Positions 33,205 to 39,261 of a stretch of DNA of 39,261 nucleotides are shown here, piece by piece (positions within the stretch are counted from its first letter, which is position 1; every line of letters starts with the position of its first letter). The stretch spans positions 1-39,261 of the forward strand of contig JAAUSY010000020.1 of the NCBI GenBank assembly GCA_012032475.1, read 5' to 3'. Source of the stretch: Chloroflexaceae bacterium (GTDB lineage Bacteria > Chloroflexota > Chloroflexia > Chloroflexales > Chloroflexaceae). The notes below the pieces were generated by a model. It saw nothing but the letters and a program-made list of their open reading frames with translations, had not been told where the DNA came from and ran no database searches. The position numbers and the translations under genes are program-made.

Positions 33205-33213
33205 TGATATAAT
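33205..33213 (+). promoter_or_regulatory. Extended -10 promoter of the TcmP cassette
   Basis: TGATATAAT is a perfect extended -10 (TGn plus TATAAT). It lies 26 bases before ATG 33239, giving a very short leader that holds the GGAGGAGGGG ribosome site. The -35 is weak. Confidence 0.6.
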
Positions 33214-33238
33214 GGAGGGCGTGGAGGAGGGGACATTT

Positions 33239-34123
33239 ATGACCATATCTCATCAATTTGGTGGACAATGGACTGAGGACAAACTCAACCGCCTACGAAA
33301 ATACCTGAATGCCTATCTGACTATCTTCAAAAAGAACAAAAAAGCGATATGGTACCGAACGATCTATGTAGATGCCTTCGCTGGAACCGGCAACCGGAAC
33401 TTCCCAGACCTTGCCGAGGCAACATCAACCCCACTCTTTCCCGATGAAACAGATGTGAAGGCCTTTCAGGAGGGAAGTGCGAGGGTTGCCCTGGAAATCG
33501 AACCATCCTTTGACCAGTATCTTTTCATTGAGCAAAACCCGGTGTATGCCCGACAACTTGAGCATTTGCGCGACCAGTTTCCCTACAAGAAACATTCCGT
33601 CACTGTTTTGCAGGGAGACGCAAACCAGTTACTCGTAGATTGGTGTATGCGCACCGATTGGCAGAAACACCGCGCTATCGTCTTTCTGGACCCCTATGGT
33701 ATGCAAGTGGAGTGGAACACAATTGATGCGGTTGCGAGGACCCAGGCCGTCGATCTCTGGATTCTCTTTCCCCTCGGTCAGGCAGTCAATCGCTTACTGA
33801 CCAGAAAAGCCCCACCCGAAGGAGCCTGGGCAGACCGCCTTACCAGGTTTTTGGGAACTCCCGACTGGAAAGATGCGTTCTATCAGCCGTCACCCCAGAT
33901 GAGCCTGTTTGATGCAGAGGAACGAAAAGATAAGACCGCAACATTTGAGTCTATCGGGACATTTTTTCTTGACCGTCTCAGAAGCGTTTTTGCAGGGGTT
34001 GCCAAGAACCCGCTGTCGCTGTACAACTCAACGAACGTGCCTATCTATCTGCTCTGCTTTGCTTCCGCGAACCCTACCAAGGCACCACTGGCGGTCAGAA
34101 TCGCGCAGGACATCCTGAAATAA
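33239..34123 (+). CDS. tcmP: TcmP-like three-Cys-motif partner protein
   Basis: The protein is 294 residues from ATG 33239, with a very strong ribosome site. It resembles the three-Cys-motif partner (TcmP) family, which is found next to DUF5131/Gp37-Gp68 proteins, as here. The first half reads like a class I SAM-dependent methyltransferase fold: YVDAFAGTG (Asp45-Gly51, motif I), LFIEQNP with Glu98 (motif II), LQGDANQ with Asp127 (motif III) and IVFLDPYGMQ with Asp151 (motif IV, DPYG in place of DPPY). This suggests a nucleic-acid methyltransferase or a relative that has lost activity. The C-terminal half is unfamiliar. GC is visibly below that of pyk. Function is not established for the family as far as I know. 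Confidence 0.8.
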   Translation: MTISHQFGGQWTEDKLNRLRKYLNAYLTIFKKNKKAIWYRTIYVDAFAGTGNRNFPDLAEATSTPLFPDETDVKAFQEGSARVALEIEPSFDQYLFIEQNPVYARQLEHLRDQFPYKKHSVTVLQGDANQLLVDWCMRTDWQKHRAIVFLDPYGMQVEWNTIDAVARTQAVDLWILFPLGQAVNRLLTRKAPPEGAWADRLTRFLGTPDWKDAFYQPSPQMSLFDAEERKDKTATFESIGTFFLDRLRSVFAGVAKNPLSLYNSTNVPIYLLCFASANPTKAPLAVRIAQDILK

Positions 34124-34161
34124 GGCTGCCCCCTGAGGAAGCTCGATGCCCTATGCCATGG

Positions 34162-34190
34162 TTGATGAAAAAGAAAATCCATGCTATTCT
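34162..34190 (+). promoter_or_regulatory. Internal promoter candidate before the DUF5131 gene
   Basis: TTGATG, 17 bases, then TATTCT with TGC before it. It lies in the 101-base gap after tcmP, about 35 bases before the next ATG. Confidence 0.45.
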
Positions 34191-34224
34191 ATAGGAAAGA
34201 AGTTTATCGAGAAAATTCAGGAAG

Positions 34225-35088
34225 ATGGCACAGTATTCCCCGATAGAGTGGTGTGATCACACCTTCAATCCCTGGTGGGGATGCACGCGAGTATCCCCAG
34301 GTTGCCAGCACTGCTACGCTGAAACCTGGGCCAGACGATATCGCTACGAGGTATGGGGCAAACAAACTTCCCGCCGATTGTTTGGCGAACAACACTGGCG
34401 CGAACCCCTCAAGTGGAATGAGCAGGCCCATCGTCAAGGGCGAAGGATACGGGTGTTCTGTGCGTCTATGGCAGACGTTTTTGAAGATCATCCGGATATT
34501 GTTTCAGAACGGCAGAAGCTCTGGCAATTGATTGAGGCAACCCCAATGTTGGATTGGCTCTTGCTCACCAAACGGACGGAACACATGCGTCAGATGGTTC
34601 CTCGCACCTGGTTCCCCTCCTGGCCTCGCAACGTCTGGGCCATGACGAGTGTTGAGAATCAGAAGCAAGCAGCGCGGCGTATCCCTCTTCTGCTGGATAT
34701 TCCTGCTACCGTCCACGGTTTATCGGTAGAACCGCTCATTGCCTCTGTTGATCTCGTGCCCTGGCTTGCTCACATTCAATGGGTTATTGTGGGTGGTGAG
34801 AGTGGCCCAAATGCTCGCCCGATGTCCCCCGACTGGGTACGGCGTCTCCGTGATCAGTGTCAGCAGTTCGGAGTGGCGTTCTTCTTCAAACAATGGGGAA
34901 GTTACTCCCCTCTTGAACGCGGAAACAACGGGACGTACCGGGTAGAATTTCAGCACACTGGTAAAAAGTCAGCCGGGCGTCTTCTTGACGGGCGAACGTG
35001 GGATGAATTTCCTGATGTTCTGTTCGAAGGCATGTGGGAGGGAACAACGGATGAATGGGCAAAAGCAGAAAGTATCGGTAGCCTGTGA
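34225..35088 (+). CDS. DUF5131 (phage Gp37/Gp68) three-Cys-motif protein
   Basis: This 287-residue protein has the family signature [14 protein letters not shown] followed by [10 protein letters not shown]: Cys10, Cys20, Cys27 and Cys30. The CX6CX2C cluster suggests an iron-sulfur site like that of radical SAM enzymes. Successive strands [41 protein letters not shown] and WVIVGGESG fit a TIM-like barrel with conserved polar ends. The family is common in phages and mobile elements. Reaction unknown. It lies between tcmP and rnhA, and its stop overlaps the GTG of rnhA (GTGA). AGGA lies unusually close to the ATG (about 2-4 bases). Confidence 0.88.
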   Translation: MAQYSPIEWCDHTFNPWWGCTRVSPGCQHCYAETWARRYRYEVWGKQTSRRLFGEQHWREPLKWNEQAHRQGRRIRVFCASMADVFEDHPDIVSERQKLWQLIEATPMLDWLLLTKRTEHMRQMVPRTWFPSWPRNVWAMTSVENQKQAARRIPLLLDIPATVHGLSVEPLIASVDLVPWLAHIQWVIVGGESGPNARPMSPDWVRRLRDQCQQFGVAFFFKQWGSYSPLERGNNGTYRVEFQHTGKKSAGRLLDGRTWDEFPDVLFEGMWEGTTDEWAKAESIGSL

Positions 35089-35585
35089 GCGATGAACGCC
35101 CAGAGGTCACAATCTACACCGATGGGGGATGTGAATCGAACCCCGGCGGGCCGGGGGGCTACGGCGTCGTGCTCATCTCCCAGCAGGGGCAGGGGAAGCG
35201 CAAAGAACTTTCCGGCGGCTTCCGTTCGACCACCAACAACCGCATGGAACTCTACGCGGCCATCAGAGGGCTGGAAGCCCTGAAGGTCCCCTGTCGGGTG
35301 ACGCTCTACAGCGACTCGCAATACCTCGTGAAGGCGATGACCGAGGGGTGGGCGCAAAAGTGGAAAAAAAACAACTGGTGGCGCAACAAGAAAGAGAAAG
35401 CCGCCAACCCCGACCTGTGGGAACGGTTGCTCTCGCTCTGTCGCACGCACGAGGTGGATTTTCGGTGGGTCCGGGGGCACGCCGGCCATCCCGGTAACGA
35501 ACGGTGCGACGAACTTGCCATGCTGGCGCTCCAGAAAAAAGATTTGCCCTCTGACAAAGGATACGAGCAGAGTGCTCAAGAATGA
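35085..35585 (+). CDS. rnhA: Ribonuclease HI
   Basis: This 166-residue RNase HI cuts the RNA strand of RNA-DNA hybrids. All catalytic residues are present: Asp13 (IYTDGG), Glu55 (NNRMEL), Asp77 (SDSQYL), His132 ([10 protein letters not shown]) and Asp142 (RCDELA). The basic loop ([21 protein letters not shown]) is of the E. coli type. The GTG start at 35085 overlaps the stop of the DUF5131 gene by four bases (GTGA), which implies translational coupling. Base composition is high-GC like the chromosome and unlike the genes on both sides. This suggests either a resident rnhA framed by inserted genes, or a gene captured by the cassette. Confidence 0.95.
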   Translation: MSDERPEVTIYTDGGCESNPGGPGGYGVVLISQQGQGKRKELSGGFRSTTNNRMELYAAIRGLEALKVPCRVTLYSDSQYLVKAMTEGWAQKWKKNNWWRNKKEKAANPDLWERLLSLCRTHEVDFRWVRGHAGHPGNERCDELAMLALQKKDLPSDKGYEQSAQE

Positions 35586-35618
35586 GCCGGGTTATTCCTT
35601 TTGCACGGGTGTCGAACG

Positions 35619-36638
35619 ATGGCTAATAGAAAAACAAGAGCACCAGGGAATCGAACTTTAACCCTCTCGGAAGAAGAACGAACGCGATATCAGAGGAATC
35701 TTCTCCGCATTTCTGAGAGAATCACCCTACCAGATATCAGAAACAAAACGATAAACCAGGATATTTTTGAGGTACTGGATTATTTACCCGATTCATGGGT
35801 GGATCTCCTTTTTCTCGATCCTCCATATAATCTTGCCAAGTCTTTTCATACGGTTACATTTCGAAATCGCTCAATCGAAGCATATTGCGAATGGTTCACC
35901 TCCTGGTTTGTCCGACTCCTACCAGTTCTGAAGCCAGGGGCGTCCGTGTATATATGCTCTGATTGGAGATCTTCGGCAGCTATCTATTGGACCATAAGCC
36001 GCTATTTGATCGTCCGGAATCGTATTACCTGGGAACGAGAGAAAGGACGAGGAGCACGAGCAAACTGGAAAAACTGTTCTGAAGATATCTGGTTTTGTAC
36101 GGTCTCCGAGAACTATACGTTCAATGTGGACCAGGTAAAACTCAAAAGGCGGGTTCTGGCTCCATACACTGATCAGCACAAAAACCCGAAAGACTGGATA
36201 CCGGCAGCAGACGGGAATTACCGTTTAACCCATCCATCCAACCTGTGGACCGATATCACGGTTCCTTTCTGGTCTATGCCGGAGAATACGGAGCATCCGA
36301 CTCAGAAGCCGGAGAAGCTCCTGGCAAAGCTCATTCTTGCCAGTTCTCAGGAAGGTGATCTTGTTTTTGATCCATTTTTAGGCTCAGGGACGACTTCGGT
36401 AGTGGCGAAGAAACTTGGGAGAAACTACGTAGGAATTGAGCTTGACCCCTTCTATTGCTGTCTGGCAGAGAAACGTTTGGCAATAGCTGAGCATAGCAGG
36501 AGCATACAGGGGTATGATCAGGGGATTTTCTGGGAGCGAAACGCTTTTCACGAACGAAAAAACGAGCAAACGACGGGAGTTGAACAATCCACCCTCTTTG
36601 CCTCCGGTCCCGATGTTGAGAGCTGTGAGAGCTATTAG
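35619..36638 (+). CDS. Beta-class DNA adenine methyltransferase (type II modification enzyme)
   Basis: The protein is 339 residues from ATG 35619; an in-frame TTG at 35601 is less likely. Motif order is that of class beta: the catalytic motif IV comes first (LLFLDPPYN, 67-70), followed by a target-recognition region, then the SAM-binding motif I at the C-terminal side (VFDPFLGSGTTSVVAKKLGRNYVGIELD, from about 249). HPTQKPEKLLAKLI marks motif X. DPPY points to N6-adenine rather than N4-cytosine methylation. The recognition sequence cannot be predicted. It should protect host DNA from the endonuclease encoded directly downstream, whose ATG follows its stop without a gap. GC is visibly low. Confidence 0.92.
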   Translation: MANRKTRAPGNRTLTLSEEERTRYQRNLLRISERITLPDIRNKTINQDIFEVLDYLPDSWVDLLFLDPPYNLAKSFHTVTFRNRSIEAYCEWFTSWFVRLLPVLKPGASVYICSDWRSSAAIYWTISRYLIVRNRITWEREKGRGARANWKNCSEDIWFCTVSENYTFNVDQVKLKRRVLAPYTDQHKNPKDWIPAADGNYRLTHPSNLWTDITVPFWSMPENTEHPTQKPEKLLAKLILASSQEGDLVFDPFLGSGTTSVVAKKLGRNYVGIELDPFYCCLAEKRLAIAEHSRSIQGYDQGIFWERNAFHERKNEQTTGVEQSTLFASGPDVESCESY

Positions 36639-37301
36639 ATGACCAGAAGCCGGATATTTGATACTGATACCTATAAAACAATTGAAACATCTCTGAGAAT
36701 ATTTTTGAATACCCAACCAGATTTCCTGTCAGCACGAACAGCAAACAGTCCAAGAGCAACCGGCGATGCCATCCAGGAAATACTGAGTGAACATTTTCAA
36801 TCGTTTCTTGGGGACGAATGCACCGAATATTCAGCAACCTTTGCTCGCAGAGCAATGGCAGATTTTGCTTTTCGTGACACCCATGGTTTTTATTATGTTG
36901 TTGATATTAAGACGCACCGAAGTGGTACTGCCTTTAACATGCCAAATATAACTTCGGTTGAACGGATTGCTCGATTTTATGAAGATGATAAGAACTATTT
37001 CGTTGTTTTGATGGTCAGATATGCTATTCAAGGCGTCAAAGTTGCAGTTGAAGGGATTTATTTTGTTCCCGTGGAGTTTCTTTCCTGGAGTTGCCTGACA
37101 GTCGGTGCATTAGGGTGGGGTCAGATACAAATAGCCAATGCCAATGTTATTCACATCAATGAACATTATCCACGAAAGAAGTGGATGATAGAGTTGTGTG
37201 AAATGATGCTTGGATTTTACCCCCGGCAAATAGACAAAATCGGCATGAGAATCGATTATTTCAGGCGAGTTCGCGAGTACTGGGATGCTAAAAAAGGTTA
37301 G
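36639..37301 (+). CDS. Type II restriction endonuclease, EcoRV-like PD-(D/E)XK
   Basis: This 220-residue protein follows the methyltransferase stop immediately. It has a PD-(D/E)XK core: Asp75 (RAMADFAF), then Asp89-Ile-Lys91 (YYVVDIKTH), and Glu48 in an upstream helix (DAIQEILSEHF). The spacing is almost the same as in EcoRV (Glu45, Asp74, Asp90, Lys92), and the context DIKTH matches DIKTT. The region after the core (ITSVERIARFYEDDKNYFVVLMVRY) fits the strand that follows in EcoRV-type enzymes. I infer a homodimeric blunt or near-blunt cutter recognising the site its methyltransferase protects. It is the most AT-rich gene in the window, a sign of transfer. Confidence 0.82.
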   Translation: MTRSRIFDTDTYKTIETSLRIFLNTQPDFLSARTANSPRATGDAIQEILSEHFQSFLGDECTEYSATFARRAMADFAFRDTHGFYYVVDIKTHRSGTAFNMPNITSVERIARFYEDDKNYFVVLMVRYAIQGVKVAVEGIYFVPVEFLSWSCLTVGALGWGQIQIANANVIHINEHYPRKKWMIELCEMMLGFYPRQIDKIGMRIDYFRRVREYWDAKKG

Positions 37302-37355
37302 ACGGGGCATCCCGGAGCTATCACGAACGGAGTTCGCAGAGAGAGAGGAGACGGT

Positions 37356-38573
37356 ATGAAACATCTGTCGGTACGCTGGATCGCCTGCATCCTGCTGATG
37401 CTCGGAACGGCTCTGGTTGCTGCTTGTGCGCCAGACGCAGAAGACGCTGCCCCCTCCCCAACCAGCGGGGAATACGTTTTTGGGATGCTGCTGGTTGGCC
37501 CCTCCAACGACCACGGCTGGAGCCAGGCGCACTACGAGGGAGCGAAATATGCCGAAAGCAAGATACCAGGGACGCGGTTTATCTACATAGACAAAGTGAA
37601 CCCATCGGACCGCCCGAATGTGACGGTTGAGCAACTCGTTGACGACCTGGTGGCTCAAGGCGCAAAGTTCATCATCACCAACTCCGACGACTTCAAAGAC
37701 GGGACCCGCGAGGCAGCGAAACTGCACCCGGACGTTATCTTCCTGCACATATCGGGGGACGACGTGCTCACGGGCAAGGCTCCCCCCAACTTGGGCAACC
37801 TGATGGGGCGTATGGTCTATGGCAAGATGATAGCCGGGTGTGCCGCAGCGCTGACCTCCGAGACGGGCCATATCTCCTACCTCGGCCCGCTGGTCAACGA
37901 CGAAACGCGCCGCTTGGTGAATGCTGCCTACCTGGGCGCCCGCTACTGCGCCGAGAACCTGCGTGATGCGCCGTTCGCCGGTGGGATGCAGTTTGAGGTG
38001 GTGTGGATTGGCTTCTGGTTTCACATTCCGGGCATCACCCTCGACCCGACCCAGGTTGCCAACGACTTCATCAACAGCGGCAGCGATGTCGTGCTTTCGG
38101 GGATTGACACGACCGAAGCGCTGGTTGAGGCACAAAAAGCCACTGATGCTGGACGGAACGTCTATGCCATCCCCTATGACTACGAGGGAGCGTGCAGTCA
38201 GGGACCGGGAGTGTGCCTTGGCGTTCCCTACTTCAATTGGGGGCCGGCCTACGAGCGGCACCTCCGTGAGGCACGGACCAGTACCTGGAAGCAGGCGTGG
38301 GAATGGCTCGAACCCGGCTGGAACGACCTGAACAACCGCGACACCAGCCCGGTCGGGTTTGCCTTCGGCCCGGCTTTGAGCGAGGCAAACCGTGCGAAGC
38401 TCAATACTTTCATCCAGGGGTTGGCCGATGGCACCATCAACCTCTTTGTTGGCCCGCTCAATTTCCAGGATGGCACGGTCTATCTGGCGGAGGGCCAGCA
38501 GGCCACCGACCGGCAAATCTGGTATATGCCGCAGCTGCTGGAGGGCATAGAGGGTCAGAGTGCGGCCAACTGA
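37356..38573 (+). CDS. BMP/PnrA-like substrate-binding lipoprotein of an ABC importer
   Basis: This 405-residue protein has a signal peptide ending in a lipobox (LVAAC, Cys24). The mature part is a basic membrane protein (BMP) / PnrA domain: GMLLVGPSNDHGWSQAHYEGAKYAE, NVTVEQLVDDLVAQGAKFIITNSDDFKDGT, HISGDD, VVLSGIDTTEALVEAQKA, and a late TSPVGFAFGP. BMP proteins bind nucleosides (PnrA/TmpC) or related small molecules and deliver them to an ABC importer. Here the ATPase gene follows with a TGATG overlap. The importer's ligand is inferred to be nucleoside-like, without direct evidence. ATG 37356 has AGAGGAGA upstream. Composition is back to chromosomal high GC. Confidence 0.92.
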   Translation: MKHLSVRWIACILLMLGTALVAACAPDAEDAAPSPTSGEYVFGMLLVGPSNDHGWSQAHYEGAKYAESKIPGTRFIYIDKVNPSDRPNVTVEQLVDDLVAQGAKFIITNSDDFKDGTREAAKLHPDVIFLHISGDDVLTGKAPPNLGNLMGRMVYGKMIAGCAAALTSETGHISYLGPLVNDETRRLVNAAYLGARYCAENLRDAPFAGGMQFEVVWIGFWFHIPGITLDPTQVANDFINSGSDVVLSGIDTTEALVEAQKATDAGRNVYAIPYDYEGACSQGPGVCLGVPYFNWGPAYERHLREARTSTWKQAWEWLEPGWNDLNNRDTSPVGFAFGPALSEANRAKLNTFIQGLADGTINLFVGPLNFQDGTVYLAEGQQATDRQIWYMPQLLEGIEGQSAAN

Positions 38574-39261
38574 TGCCCGCGGCTCCGGCTTCGGCTTTGG
38601 CAACCGGTTCGTATTCCTATTCGCAGGGAGCTGTGGATATCCAGGTTCGTAACCTTACCAGGACGTTTGGCCGGGTGCGGGCAAACGATACCATCAGCCT
38701 GTCCTTCGCCGCCGGTCAGATTCACGGTGTCCTGGGGGAGAACGGGGCCGGCAAAAGCACCCTGATGAAGATTCTCGCCGGCTTCGTGCGGCGCGATTCT
38801 GGCGAGGTGCGGCTCAATGGAAAGCCCGTATCCGTGCGAAGCCCGGCCCACGCGCTGCGGGCCGGCATTGGCATGGTCTACCAGGACCCGCTGGATATCC
38901 CGGCATTCACCGTGCTGGAAAACTTCTTCTGTGCCATGCCCCGCTCGGTGGGGCCGAGCCGCGCCGCAGCTCGGCAGCGGCTCATTGAACTGGCGGAGCA
39001 GGCGGGTTTTGTGCTCAACCCCGACACCCCCACGGCCCACCTGACCGTCGGGCAGCGCCAGCAACTTGAAATAGTGCGCTTGCTGGCCTGGGGGGTCGGG
39101 GCGCTCATTCTGGATGAACCCACCACGGGCATTACCGCCTCCCAGAAAGACGCCCTCTTCACTGCCTCCGACGCCTGGCAGCCGGGGGCCGGACGATAGT
39201 GTTTGTTTCGCACAAGCTCGATGAGGTTGCCGAGTTGTGCCACACGGTCAGTGTCCTGAGC
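38573..39261 (+). CDS. ABC importer ATPase (sugar/nucleoside type), cut by window edge, apparent frameshift
   Basis: The ATG at 38573 overlaps the stop of the BMP gene (TGATG). The N-terminal ATPase domain has Walker A GENGAGKST (55-63), Q-loop VYQDP, signature LTVGQRQQLEIVRLL and Walker B ALILDEPTTGI. This is the RbsA/YufO-type double ATPase that partners BMP proteins; the second ATPase domain would lie beyond the edge. The frame stops at 39199 after an unrelated tail. A second frame continues with LRRLAAGGRTIVFVSHKLDEVAELC, the expected H-loop region, to the window end. The break is at about 39165-39169, where one missing C in GCC-CTC would restore the gene. Confidence 0.88.

Noticed and set aside
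37110-38603. Minus-strand open frame of 497 codons
   Set aside because: Antisense to the endonuclease end and the whole BMP lipoprotein gene, both well supported.
1-39261. tRNA, rRNA or insertion sequence
   Set aside because: No T-arm/anticodon pattern, no rRNA-like stretch and no DDE or serine/tyrosine recombinase gene was seen. The Rpn-like protein is the only transposase-related gene, and no terminal repeats flank it.

Overview
The window reads as a moderately high-GC chromosomal segment, most likely from a member of the Chloroflexota (class Chloroflexia or a relative). The grounds are indirect: large multi-PAS hybrid kinases, a UbiD-type decarboxylase, Arg/Pro-rich membrane-anchored proteins, and short intergenic runs built from GTGACGAGTGA-like words. 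No rRNA or other taxonomic marker is present, so the placement is tentative.

Layout. (1) 185-2876, plus strand: a membrane-anchored peptidoglycan-associated protein (glucosaminidase-like plus degenerate M23 domain), whose N-terminal tail is split by a frame break, then a PspC-domain protein. A perfect hairpin separates these from (2) 2901-15125, minus strand: a block of about 12 kb of signal transduction genes. It holds a REC/winged-helix regulator, a 4xPAS-GAF hybrid kinase, a REC-PAS-kinase (frame-broken, variant H-box), a CACHE-HAMP-PAS hybrid kinase with two REC domains, a REC-PAS-HisKA_3 kinase and a NarL/LuxR regulator. The last two overlap by ATGA. (3) 15551-22827: a lipoprotein and a UbiD-family decarboxylase on plus. 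On minus lie a GT4 glycosyltransferase whose 3' end runs antisense into ubiD, a membrane-anchored protein of unknown function, an ANTAR regulator, an Rpn-family nuclease-like protein carrying in-frame microsatellites, and an SDR oxidoreductase. (4) 22856-31408, minus: jetA-jetB-jetC (Wadjet/MksFEB-type SMC complex), overlapping directly with an ABC exporter subunit; a radical SAM gene and the SDR gene follow. The nuclease jetD is not found. (5) 31652-33109: pyruvate kinase. (6) 33239-37301, plus: a compact cassette of a TcmP-like protein, a DUF5131 (Gp37/Gp68) three-Cys protein, RNase HI, a beta-class adenine methyltransferase and an EcoRV-like PD-(D/E)XK endonuclease. GC is visibly lower in every one of these genes except rnhA. 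(7) 37356-39261: a BMP/PnrA-like lipoprotein and the ATPase of its ABC importer; the ATPase has a frame break near its cut-off 3' end.

The most distinctive region is 24.1-37.3 kb, which looks like a defence island. An SMC complex without its usual nuclease is translationally coupled to an ABC exporter half. Just past one housekeeping gene sit a restriction-modification pair and a TcmP/DUF5131 pair stitched to a host-like RNase HI through a GTGA overlap. Several genes elsewhere (185-1970, 8483-10047, 38573-39261) show frame breaks that a single missing base in a C-rich stretch would explain. That pattern suggests sequence errors more than gene decay.
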